A DNA stretch of 22,340 nucleotides from Treponema sp. GTDB lineage: Bacteria; Spirochaetota; Spirochaetia; Treponematales; Breznakiellaceae. The position numbers and the translations under genes were made by a program. This document shows, in pieces, positions 6,654-14,122 of the stretch. Within the stretch, counting starts at the first letter, position 1, and the number at the start of each line of letters is the position of its first letter. The stretch lies in the NCBI GenBank assembly GCA_031263265.1, contig JAISGE010000014.1, positions 1-22,340 on the forward strand. The letters are read 5' to 3'. Under the pieces are notes generated by a model. It made no database searches and had not been told where the DNA came from. It saw nothing but the letters and a program-made list of their open reading frames with translations.

Positions 6654-8177
6654 ATGAATTTTTTAGATGCTAAATCTGCCCCCAGCAGAGAAGACCGGCT
6701 TCATGCCAGTATCGCTTTCGGAGGAATCTGCGCTCAGGTTAAAACCGGTAAGCAGGCTTTTGCTGCAGGATGCACCAACCTGTCAAGTCGTTTATTCAGC
6801 ATGGCCCAGGGATGCCAATTCACCCTGAGCCTAGCCATTCTCAATTCAATCAGAAACGCGGTGCTTATCATGCACGGCCCCATAGGCTGCGGGATGTGTT
6901 CTCTTGGAACTATCGGCCAGAACAAGACCCTCAAACAGCTTAGAGACCCTGCTTCCGAGGGGCTTATCTGGATCAGCACGAACCTTGATGAATCAGATGT
7001 TATAGGCGGTGGGGAAAAGAAACTCAAGGAAGCGGTACGGTATGCGGATCGGGAATTCCGGCCTGAAACGATTATTGTTGCCAATAGTTGTGTTCCTGCC
7101 CTCATCGGAGATGATATAGACAGTATCCTCTCAGATCTGCAAAAGGAAACCGCAGGTATCATCATGCCTATTCACTGTGAAGGGTTTAAGACAAAAATCA
7201 TGGCTACTGCTTATGATGCGGTATATCATGGAATTCTCAAGAAATACATTCGCTATCCTGATAGAAAAATCCCTCTATTAGAAAGGGATACCGATAAATT
7301 CCGTGCAGCCTACCGAAAAAGCCGGAATGTAAACGTGCTCAACGTAGGTTCCATGAGTCTTCCTGATGAGGGAGAGCTGCGCCGGCTTCTTGAAGGGCTT
7401 GGACTTACGGTGTGTTTTATTCCCTGTTATGCAGAGCCAAAGGATTTTCAATATGCTCTGGAAACATCCCTTAATGTGAGCATCTGCGGTACTCATGACG
7501 ATTACTTGGTCGGACACCTTGAGGAGAAATATCAGATATCGTTTATGGTAGATACTATCCCTATCGGCAGTAAGAATACCAGTAGGTGGCTGCAGAAGAT
7601 TGCCCAGCATTTTGATCTGGATAAGGAAGCGGAAAGGCTTATTGAAATGGAACAACGCACCCTTGATGAAGCCCTGGATCCGTACCGGAAAACCTTAGCA
7701 GGTAAAAAAGTGTATCTCGCTGGTGGAGAAGTACGGATAGTGGCTACCGCGGAAATCATCCAGGATTTAGGTATGGAAGTGGTGGGATTCAAGGCTCATC
7801 ATTACGATCGTTTCATAGAACCTATTTTCGATGCCTTGGAGAATATTGATGAGGTACTGTTCAGCGTTTCTACGAACCAGCCTTTTGAGATGTCGAATAT
7901 CATTACCAAGCTCAAGCCAGATGTGCTTATCACCCACGTGGGAGGTAACAACATTGCAGCCAAACACGGGCTTCCCCTCTTGCCCCTCTTTGGTCCGACC
8001 TACAATTACTGCGGTTATTCAGGGGTTTTTGAGATTGCCCGGAGGCTTCACAAAACCATACGGAACTTCGAGTTCAACCGGCAGCTTTCACGTAATACAT
8101 CGCTTCCCTTTAAAAAAGAATGGTATGAGAAGGATCCGTTCTCATATATTAAATATGCTCAAGGTATCAAGGCATAG
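6654..8177 (+). CDS. Nitrogenase-like component 1, alpha-type catalytic subunit (NifD-like, MarD candidate)
   Basis: NifD-like catalytic subunit, 507 residues, start ATG 6654 after AAGGGAG. P-cluster cysteines are Cys54 (AQGCQF), Cys79 (HGPIGCG) and Cys146 (ANSCVPALIGDD), with spacings of 25 and 67 against 26 and 66 in NifD. Cys278 (NVSICGTHDDY) aligns with alpha-Cys275, which ligates the iron end of the active-site cofactor. Residues needed for N2 reduction are replaced by my alignment: Gln191 to Met183, His195 to Tyr187, Arg96 to Ile87. The cofactor histidine His442 falls in LPLLPLFGP, which has no histidine. It therefore probably binds a nitrogenase-type cluster but reduces something other than N2. 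The sulfur genes alongside suggest a C-S bond substrate, as in methylthio-alkane reductase. Candidate group IV enzyme. Confidence 0.85.
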   Translation: MNFLDAKSAPSREDRLHASIAFGGICAQVKTGKQAFAAGCTNLSSRLFSMAQGCQFTLSLAILNSIRNAVLIMHGPIGCGMCSLGTIGQNKTLKQLRDPASEGLIWISTNLDESDVIGGGEKKLKEAVRYADREFRPETIIVANSCVPALIGDDIDSILSDLQKETAGIIMPIHCEGFKTKIMATAYDAVYHGILKKYIRYPDRKIPLLERDTDKFRAAYRKSRNVNVLNVGSMSLPDEGELRRLLEGLGLTVCFIPCYAEPKDFQYALETSLNVSICGTHDDYLVGHLEEKYQISFMVDTIPIGSKNTSRWLQKIAQHFDLDKEAERLIEMEQRTLDEALDPYRKTLAGKKVYLAGGEVRIVATAEIIQDLGMEVVGFKAHHYDRFIEPIFDALENIDEVLFSVSTNQPFEMSNIITKLKPDVLITHVGGNNIAAKHGLPLLPLFGPTYNYCGYSGVFEIARRLHKTIRNFEFNRQLSRNTSLPFKKEWYEKDPFSYIKYAQGIKA

Positions 8178-8229
8178 CGTATTTGTTTAAGAAACACCTT
8201 TAAAAAGATAAGAAAGAAAAGGAAAATAC

Positions 8230-9117
8230 ATGGGAACAGGAAACATAAAAACAAAACAAATAGCCATTTATGGAAAGGGCGGTATAGGAAAATCTACCAC
8301 CACTTCAAATTTGAGCGCTGCTCTTTCACAACTTGGTTACCAAGTAATGCAGTTTGGTTGTGATCCGAAAAGTGATTCTACCAATACCCTGCGAGACGGG
8401 ACCTATATCCCCACCGTGTTGGATACGCTTCGAGAAAAGAGTGAAGTTAATGCCCGGGAGATTATCTTTAAGGGGTACAATGGGATTTACTGCGTTGAAG
8501 CAGGGGGGCCTTCCCCTGGGGTAGGTTGTGCAGGCAGGGGTATCATCACCGCGGTGGAACTTTTTAAGCAGCAGCGGATCTTTGAAGAGCTGGATCTTGA
8601 CTTTGTGATTTACGATGTACTGGGGGATGTAGTCTGTGGGGGATTTGCCATGCCCATTCGAGAAGGTATCGCCGAGCATGTGTTCACCGTATCTTCTGCG
8701 GATTTCATGGCGCTCTACGCGGCGAATAATCTTTTCCGGGGTATTCAAAAGTATTCTAACTCAGGGGGCGCACTGCTTGGAGGGCTTATCGCTAATTCAA
8801 TCAACCGGCCCTATGCCAAAGAAATTGTAGACGACTTTGTAGCTCAGACCAAGACCCAGGTGGTGGAATACATTCCCCGTTCTGTAACCGTTACCCAATG
8901 TGAACTTCAGGGGAAGACCACTATTGAAGCAGCCCCTGATTCGGCTCAGGCGCAGATATATGTGAACCTAGCAAAAAAAATCGCCGCGCATACCCAATCA
9001 AAGACCCCTTCTCCGCTGGGGATTCAGGAACTGCGGGACTGGGCGGCCAGGTGGGGGCAGTACCTGCTTTCCATGGAGCGCGGTGAAATCCGGGAGGAAC
9101 TGAGCGCCAATATTTAG
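8230..9117 (+). CDS. Nitrogenase reductase-like iron protein (NifH-like, MarH candidate)
   Basis: ATP-driven electron donor to the D/K-like complex; a homodimer sharing one 4Fe-4S cluster is expected; 295 residues. The P-loop is YGKGGIGKSTTTSN (residues 14-27), CDPKSDST follows, and the cluster ligands are Cys100 (GVGCAGRG) and Cys136 (DVVCGGFAMPIRE), matching NifH Cys97 and Cys132. Arg103 corresponds to the arginine that DraT ADP-ribosylates in some NifH proteins, so the site exists; no draT or draG gene is seen here. The C-terminus ends in a long charged helix. Start ATG 8230 follows AAAGGAAAA. It is last in the block, 52 bases after the D-like gene, and two hairpins follow it. BchL/ChlL and CfbC are related, but the NifB-D-K context argues against both. 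Confidence 0.88.
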   Translation: MGTGNIKTKQIAIYGKGGIGKSTTTSNLSAALSQLGYQVMQFGCDPKSDSTNTLRDGTYIPTVLDTLREKSEVNAREIIFKGYNGIYCVEAGGPSPGVGCAGRGIITAVELFKQQRIFEELDLDFVIYDVLGDVVCGGFAMPIREGIAEHVFTVSSADFMALYAANNLFRGIQKYSNSGGALLGGLIANSINRPYAKEIVDDFVAQTKTQVVEYIPRSVTVTQCELQGKTTIEAAPDSAQAQIYVNLAKKIAAHTQSKTPSPLGIQELRDWAARWGQYLLSMERGEIREELSANI

Positions 9118-9147
9118 GGAAAGGGGGAAGGTCCGTAGATTACCCAG

Positions 9148-9180
9148 TTATACAAAATCCCTTACCCGGGTTTTGTATAA
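9148..9180 (+). other. Strong hairpin 30 bases after the NifH-like gene
   Basis: TTATACAAAA-T-CCC (9148-9161) pairs with GGGTTTTGTATAA (9168-9180): 13 base pairs with one bulged T and a 6-base loop. There is no T run right after it, so it looks like a message-stabilising 3' structure or a roadblock rather than a full terminator. Its last three bases are shared with the next hairpin, so the two structures compete slightly. Confidence 0.55.
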
Positions 9181-9229
9181 TGGTGGGTCGCTCTGTACGC
9201 AGCAGAGGCGCACCTCATTATTTTTTTAT
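9178..9229 (+). terminator. Likely intrinsic terminator of the nitrogenase-like operon
   Basis: TAATG-GTG (9178-9185) pairs with CAC-CT-CATTA (9211-9220), with an inner stem CGCTCTG (9189-9195) against CAGAG-G-CG (9203-9210). The stem base is followed at once by seven Ts (9221-9227). It has small bulges but the right shape for factor-independent termination. Confidence 0.55.
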
Positions 9230-9230
9230 T

Positions 9231-9685
9231 TTACGGAAAAATTTGGAAATATCCTAGACAAATAAAAACGAATGTGCTATAGATCAATACAAGTGGTTTT
9301 ACGGATATTGAAGAAAGTTCGTAATCATCCGGGCTGTAGATAAACCGGTTCTGAGAATGGGGGTGTGATGCGGTGTATAAAAAACAGCGGTATACTATTA
9401 TGAAAATAGCTTGTAAGTCTTTATATTACAATAAATTACCCTCCCCTAGGATAATTTTCTTGTTAGGATGCTCATCTGATAATTTTTCTATTATTTTTTA
9501 TATATTCTGTTTGACATTTTTATCATCAACCCGGAGACTGTAACGGCTTTAGCATGGTGGTATTTTTTTATAGTTTCTACAGATCCGATATACTCATTGA
9601 TGATGTTGCGTCTCACAAAAGGTATGCGGTGTTATATGATTTATGCAATATTCCTACAGAAAGGTTTGCTTTTTAGCCAATATAA
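9231..9685. other. A/T-rich intergenic region between convergent genes, no convincing gene
   Basis: About 455 bases between the + strand operon and the - strand LysM gene. Only short frames occur, for example ATG 9400 (about 47 codons) and ATG 9554 (about 40 codons, peptide starting MVVFFYSFYRSDIL). Neither has a good ribosome site or a recognisable family, though the second has protein-like composition and could be a gene scrap. A TTGACA at 9511 has no matching -10 box. No RNA gene or repeat was recognised. Confidence 0.4.
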
Positions 9686-10762
9686 TCATCTGTCGGTAAT
9701 GCCCGGAATGGTAAGCGCCATACCGGGATAAATTGCATGAGGATTATCGGGATTTCTCATGCTTGTTTTATTCGCGTTATAGATGAGCTTCCACTTTTGA
9801 GCATCTCCATAGAATTGATGGGCAATACGCCAGTAACTATCCCCGGGCTTTACCGTATAAATGCTCGTAAGGGAAACGCTGTGTAACTGCGTTTTGGCAG
9901 GAGATACTTCTGGGCTTGCGATTACAGCAGCATCCTGCTCTTTAGTCTTGAGGGTTTCATTTGGCATACGGGTCTCGTCTGGTACTGAAAGCGGAGCACT
10001 TACCTTTGCCTGGGGTATTAGGAGAACCGGCGTTGCAGAAACAGGTGCGGCTTTAGATGCAGGAGCAGGGGCTGCTTTCTGTTCAGGAACAAATTTCAGG
10101 GCAACCGATGCTTGGGCAGCCGGTACCGGAACTCGATCTGGCGTGGATATAGGAACTGAAGGGGATACAGGTGGTGCTGGTTGCGGAACCGGCACAGGAG
10201 TAGCCGCCACCTTGGCAGCCGGTGCCGGAACCCGATCTGGCGGAGATACAGGCGGTGCTGGTTGAGAAACAAGGGGTGGAGTTACCGCTACCTGGGCAAC
10301 CGGTACCAGAACTGGGTCAGGCGTTGATGCAGGAACTGAAGGGGATACAGGTGGTGCGGGCTGCGGAACCGGTGCGGGAGTTGCCACTACCTTGGCAGCC
10401 GGTACCGGAACCTGATCTGGCCGGGACGCAGGAACTGAAGGAGAAGCTACAGGAGGTGTGGGCTGCGGAACAGGGGGCGGAGTTGCCGCTACTTGGGCAG
10501 CCGGTACCGGAACCGGGTCAGGCGGGGATGCAGAAACTGATGCTAAGGTAGGATTTGCGGGAACCGAATGATCCGCTTCCCCTATTGAAGGTGAAGGTAT
10601 GGGTGACTCTGGCGGCACTGATCCTGTGGCAAGTGAAGGTTTCTGATACGGGGGTTCATCGTAATCGTAATAACGCCACCATTCATAAACACTGTTGCAT
10701 CCTCCGGCAAGCAATAAAGACAAGGCACTTGCCATAATCGTGGTTATAACCGCTCTTTTCAT
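9686..10762 (-). CDS. LysM-domain lipoprotein with proline-rich repeats
   Basis: Probable envelope lipoprotein of 358 residues. ATG 10762 is preferred over an in-frame GTG at 10771, because CAGGGTG just upstream serves as the ribosome site. The signal peptide ends in SLLLAGGC with Cys22 as the lipid site, a relaxed spirochaetal lipobox. Next come SVYEWWRYY, a low-complexity Pro/Ala/Val region with about four and a half repeats of 27-34 residues (core VPVPAAQVAATP, then PVPQPAPPV), and a C-terminal LysM domain (about residues 301-353, SIYTVKPGDSYWRIAHQFYG to MALTIPG). LysM binds peptidoglycan glycans, so the protein probably spans from a membrane anchor to the cell wall. Its start overlaps the previous gene's stop as ATGA, so it is likely coupled to that truncated paralogue. 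Confidence 0.8.
   Translation of the reverse strand: MKRAVITTIMASALSLLLAGGCNSVYEWWRYYDYDEPPYQKPSLATGSVPPESPIPSPSIGEADHSVPANPTLASVSASPPDPVPVPAAQVAATPPPVPQPTPPVASPSVPASRPDQVPVPAAKVVATPAPVPQPAPPVSPSVPASTPDPVLVPVAQVAVTPPLVSQPAPPVSPPDRVPAPAAKVAATPVPVPQPAPPVSPSVPISTPDRVPVPAAQASVALKFVPEQKAAPAPASKAAPVSATPVLLIPQAKVSAPLSVPDETRMPNETLKTKEQDAAVIASPEVSPAKTQLHSVSLTSIYTVKPGDSYWRIAHQFYGDAQKWKLIYNANKTSMRNPDNPHAIYPGMALTIPGITDR
10112..10519 (-). repeat. Tandem repeats encoding the proline-rich linker
   Basis: Four and a half imperfect units of about 80-102 bases, each opening with codons for D(P/Q/R)V and continuing into the core VPVPAAQVAATP. The third unit is shorter (27 residues) than the others (33-34). Such arrays change length by slippage or recombination, so linker length may vary between strains. 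Confidence 0.75.
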
Positions 10763-11121
10763 ATAATACACCCTGTTTCCCGATGATCGGAATTCCTATA
10801 AAATTGACAGGCAATATGCCGGTAACTAGTTCCAGGCTTTGCCGTATAAAACTGAATAGGGAGTGCATCTACCCCTGTGGATGCAGGGGCAGATGCGATT
10901 TGGGCCGGATATACGGGGGCTGCGGGAGCCGGATTATCAGCCGGTCTGGGATCAGGGTCTATAAACGGAGGATGAGTTCCCGGTGCAATGGTTGGAGAAG
11001 AAGGTTTCTGATGCTGGGAGGACGGCGGAACATCCCACCAGGTATATACACTCGTACATCCCTCAAGGAGTAAAAGAAGCAGCAAGCCTGCTGCTGCCTT
11101 GCGTATAATCCCTCTTGGCAT
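10759..11121 (-). pseudogene. Truncated LysM lipoprotein, paralogue of the next gene
   Basis: About 120 residues from ATG 11121, which follows AAGGGGGAA; an in-frame TTG at 11139 lies upstream of that site. The signal peptide and lipobox LLLLLLLEGC place the lipid cysteine at residue 22, exactly as in the downstream paralogue. SVYTWW and QKPS follow in both proteins. The linker is much shorter and lacks the repeats. The LysM domain starts normally (FYTAKPGTSYRHIACQFY) but breaks off after QFY and runs into 13 unrelated residues encoded by the leader of the next gene. This looks like a deletion of the second half of LysM plus the intergenic region. The lipoprotein part may still be made, but LysM binding should be lost. 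Confidence 0.65.
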
Positions 11122-11145
11122 AGTTCCCCCTTTATGCAAAACCCA

Positions 11146-11185
11146 GAGTCAGTTTCAAAACACGGGCGCGTTTTGAAACTGGCTC
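11146..11185. terminator. 16-base-pair inverted repeat, probable terminator of the barrel gene
   Basis: The 16-base arms 11146-11161 and 11170-11185 pair over their full length with one G-T pair and an 8-base loop. It lies 9 bases after the stop of the - strand barrel gene; reading on that strand, TGGGTTTTG follows, a weak T run. The arm shares GTCAGTTTC with a hairpin near 16268, so it may belong to a dispersed palindrome family. Confidence 0.6.
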
Positions 11186-11193
11186 ATCCCTGG

Positions 11194-12786
11194 TCAATAT
11201 TTCATGGTCAGCAGCAGGTTAAATTGTGCAGGTTTCTGAACTGCCGCCCCTAGTCCTGAGGTAATCACCAGCACATCCCCGGCAAGATGCTCGTTGAATT
11301 GAAAGCTTAACCCTGCCCCAAGATTCGTGGAAGGCATGGTCAAGGTAGAGCTTACCGTAGTCATCGTACCGGTTTCGCCTTCTGGGGTTGTTGGGTCATC
11401 TTCCACGGTTTCCGTTTTTTCATATTTAAGTATATTAATACCAGCCCCTACATTTATGGCAAAGCGATTCGGAATCAACTTGAAACTCAAACCCAGCCCC
11501 AGTTTAGGAAGCACGATCAATTGCTTCATATTTTCCGTAGTCGAGACTGGATCCTCAGGTTCCCCGATAGTTTTCTTCTGGACCGTAGTTGTTTCATAGG
11601 TTTTTAGATCAATCTTCACCCCCAGGTTTAAACCCACCGTCATGCGGTCGCCTAGAGGAGCGCTGAATCTGAATGCAGGAACAATGCTCATCCGCATATC
11701 CGTTATTTCTGTCTCCGTATCTATGATTTCCTTTTCTGAGAGTTTAGCTTCAGAGGTATAAATAACTTTAGTTTCTTTTCTTTTAACCGTCTTAGGTAAG
11801 CTGTTATTTGAATAAAGCCGGAAAAACAAGTCATAGTCGATCCCCAGCTCTGATTGGATCTGGGGATCCGAGGAAAAATCAAAATTTAGTGAAAGCCCCA
11901 CCGCAGGTTCCATATAATCACCCAAATAGCCCTCTTCAGTATCAATAATATGGGTAAGCTTATCGGGCTCAACATCGTCAAAAATAGAGGAACTTCCTGT
12001 CTGGGTAATGCTGTATTGATGAAAATCAATCCCCACCCGCAGTACAGGCTTTACCAGGATAGAACCCGCGGCTATCCTCCCTCCAAATTCCAAGGAGGGT
12101 CGAAGACCGTTTATAAATTCCTGATCAATCCTGATGTTTCGAACGAGAATGGGGGAACTAGCACTAGCAGGGCCTTCCAAGGGGGAGTCTTGATAGCTGA
12201 AAGGATGATTGACAATCAGTTCCTCCGACATCTTATACAGGGGGTTATAGGTGCCCTGTAAATACTGGGAAAATCCGAGCTTTAAGCCGTAATTCCCGAA
12301 TCCCAGGAGCACACTGATATCGTTTTTGCTGGTTACGGTTCCCGGAACCTCATCCCCGGTCATATTAACAAGATCATGGGTGGTATTCTGCTTTTCCCCA
12401 TCTTCAGTCTGGGTGGTTATCTCGATATCCCGTTTCAATACATTTTCTGAGGCTTGATTGGTCAGCCGGCGGTAAAGATCGTCTATAAGACTCCCTCCAT
12501 AACAGACCCCTATATAGAGGGAACCAATGTTGCGGGCATACCCCAGATTAAGTCCCCGGGAATCTATCCCTGCATAGGCAAAAGAATCCTTGATGAGGAC
12601 CTTATAGAAGTTGCTTACCGACATAAAATGGTCTATATCATTGGTAAGAGCCTCCAAGGTGGCCTTGAAGGTCCCCGATTCAGGGGAATAGGAAGTAATA
12701 CTTACATCCTCGCCACGTACCGCAGGTGCTCCAAGCACCCCCAAAAAGGCTACCAGTAGCCATCCATACACATGCACTTTTTTCAA
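11194..12786 (-). CDS. Probable outer-membrane beta-barrel protein, unknown function
   Basis: Secreted protein of about 530 residues. TTG 12786 is chosen as start because AAGGAG lies 6 bases upstream and a clean signal peptide begins there (MKKVHVYGWLLVAFLGVLGA, probable cleavage near RGED). An in-frame TTG at 12807 would put the ribosome site inside the gene. The mature protein alternates charged turns with short amphipathic strands rich in Gly and aromatic residues (LGFGNYGLKLGFSQY, PSLEFGGRIAAG, FNFDFSSD) and ends LLLTMKY with a terminal aromatic residue, as outer-membrane barrels do. No enzymatic motif was recognised. It lies 77 bases after another barrel gene. Function unknown; probably a lineage-specific spirochaetal surface protein. 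Confidence 0.7.
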   Translation of the reverse strand: MKKVHVYGWLLVAFLGVLGAPAVRGEDVSITSYSPESGTFKATLEALTNDIDHFMSVSNFYKVLIKDSFAYAGIDSRGLNLGYARNIGSLYIGVCYGGSLIDDLYRRLTNQASENVLKRDIEITTQTEDGEKQNTTHDLVNMTGDEVPGTVTSKNDISVLLGFGNYGLKLGFSQYLQGTYNPLYKMSEELIVNHPFSYQDSPLEGPASASSPILVRNIRIDQEFINGLRPSLEFGGRIAAGSILVKPVLRVGIDFHQYSITQTGSSSIFDDVEPDKLTHIIDTEEGYLGDYMEPAVGLSLNFDFSSDPQIQSELGIDYDLFFRLYSNNSLPKTVKRKETKVIYTSEAKLSEKEIIDTETEITDMRMSIVPAFRFSAPLGDRMTVGLNLGVKIDLKTYETTTVQKKTIGEPEDPVSTTENMKQLIVLPKLGLGLSFKLIPNRFAINVGAGINILKYEKTETVEDDPTTPEGETGTMTTVSSTLTMPSTNLGAGLSFQFNEHLAGDVLVITSGLGAAVQKPAQFNLLLTMKY

Positions 12787-12863
12787 AACGCACTCCTTTA
12801 TACACAATTGTTTTTTATACCCTAATAATTAAGGTAAACGTACCCATCATGCCACCCTAATTC

Positions 12864-14099
12864 CTAAAAGCCTATATGCAAGCCCAAGGATACCCCCAAA
12901 CCGTTCAGCTTGAAACTCTCGGTGAATTCCTGACTCCGCAGGGACAGCCCCAGGTTCAGTTCCACGAACCGCAGATTTAGGTTGATGCCGAGCCAGTGTT
13001 TCCATATAAGTTCCGTGTACCCGGTACCAAGACTCACTGAAAAAAGCCGCCACAGATTGATCTGTCCTTCTAATCCCAGGTTAAAACAAGGGCTTGATCC
13101 GTATAGGGTAAAGAGCGATATCCCTGCATTGGGACGCAGCACCAAGAACTGGGTCCTAAAAGGTCTAAACAGGGCATACAGATCAAAACGCAAGGGCCGG
13201 GATACGAAGATAATACCCCGGGAATAGGTAAGCTCAGGATCTTCTAGGGTAATAAGTGAATCTATGTCTCCATTCTGCAGTCGATCCAGCAAGCTCTCCT
13301 CTGCTTCGGCAGATCCATTGTTAAATTCAAAAAGCCCCTGGACCCTGGCCCGATAACTCAGCCGGGAAGCGCTCAACGGGATATGGCTTATCAAGACCCC
13401 GGCATCCAGAATTGATGACAGCGCATATTCTGTTCCCAGGGAAACATCAAGCCCTAAGGCCCCTGAATCGGTTATGCTCGATAGATTAGCCAGGTCAAGA
13501 CTGAACTCCCCATCCTTCCCCAACGCTATCGGGCTATAAATATCCATAGCAAGCTGACCGGCAATGCTCATATCATCTTCCTTGGTTCTCATGGTAAACT
13601 TTATGACCGGTTTCGGTATATAAAAAAGAGGCAGGAATACCCCGGGGCTTACCAGAAGCCGCAGTTTTCCCAACTGTTTCTCCGCCTTAACCCCCACGTC
13701 CGCAAAGAGGCCTCCTCCAAAGGCAAGCTCTGCCTGGGAAAATGAGGATACATTTCCCTGGCTTAACAGGTTAAACAGTCCCTTGGATATAGTACCGTAT
13801 ATGAGCCCCTCAATACCGGCAAAAAGCCCCACCGAGAACCCAGAACCGCTTATGGTGAGGAAGGTGTGGGAGGAAATATCCCAGGCAAAGTTAAAATCAT
13901 AGACTCCCATCTTAGTGAGATTAATATCAATGACGTGGTCCTCATTAAAAAAATCCTGGTACCCTAGATAGTTATTGGCAAACCCGGTCTCCAGGTTAAA
14001 CCCAAGCTCAAAATACCGGCGGGGCTTTTCAGCCCACAGACAACCAAAGGCGCTTACCAATAACAGCAGGCACATCCATTGCTTCATATCCCGTTCCAT
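12864..14099 (-). CDS. Probable outer-membrane beta-barrel protein, treponeme-type
   Basis: About 411 residues if started at ATG 14099 (GGGA 3 bases and AAGAAGG 13 bases upstream); ATG 14087 is also possible and gives almost the same signal peptide. The leader MKQWMCLLLLVSAFGCLWA probably cleaves before EKPRR. A cysteine inside it could be a relaxed lipobox, but the barrel-like body makes signal peptidase I more likely. The body opens with YFELGFNLETGFANNY and ends LGVSLGLHIGF, with many alternating strands and Gly/aromatic turns. It resembles uncharacterised treponemal outer-membrane proteins. It starts 23 bases after the upstream lipoprotein gene ends, so the two are probably cotranscribed. 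No binding or catalytic motif was recognised. Confidence 0.68.
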   Translation of the reverse strand: MERDMKQWMCLLLLVSAFGCLWAEKPRRYFELGFNLETGFANNYLGYQDFFNEDHVIDINLTKMGVYDFNFAWDISSHTFLTISGSGFSVGLFAGIEGLIYGTISKGLFNLLSQGNVSSFSQAELAFGGGLFADVGVKAEKQLGKLRLLVSPGVFLPLFYIPKPVIKFTMRTKEDDMSIAGQLAMDIYSPIALGKDGEFSLDLANLSSITDSGALGLDVSLGTEYALSSILDAGVLISHIPLSASRLSYRARVQGLFEFNNGSAEAEESLLDRLQNGDIDSLITLEDPELTYSRGIIFVSRPLRFDLYALFRPFRTQFLVLRPNAGISLFTLYGSSPCFNLGLEGQINLWRLFSVSLGTGYTELIWKHWLGINLNLRFVELNLGLSLRSQEFTESFKLNGLGVSLGLHIGF

Positions 14100-14122
14100 T
14101 GTTCCCAATTTTCCTTCTTAAA

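Noticed and set aside
8326..8748. Long reverse-strand frame inside the H-like gene
   Set aside because: It lies opposite a clearly coding NifH-like gene, has no ribosome site and resembles no known protein.
4366..9117. A classical N2-fixing nif operon
   Set aside because: No nifE, nifN, nifV or glnB-like genes are present, and key N2-reduction residues of NifD are replaced. V and Fe nitrogenases are also unlikely because no G subunit gene is present.
5275..9117. Protochlorophyllide/chlorophyllide reductase or CfbCD (coenzyme F430 synthesis)
   Set aside because: Those enzymes have no NifB partner. The D-like subunit here keeps the cofactor cysteine, CfbCD has only one component-1 gene, and neither pathway fits the surrounding genes.
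9400..9675. Short frames (about 40-47 codons) in the A/T-rich gap
   Set aside because: They have no ribosome sites and no recognisable family; retained only as a note.
10112..10519. CRISPR array
   Set aside because: The repeats are imperfect, in frame and code for a proline-rich linker; there are no unique spacers of constant length.
10222..10551. Repetitive + strand frame opposite the LysM lipoprotein
   Set aside because: Its repeats only mirror the proline-rich linker on the other strand; there is no ribosome site or family.
12847..13053. Separate small - strand gene at the end of the barrel gene
   Set aside because: It overlaps the well-supported barrel frame almost fully and has no independent start signal.
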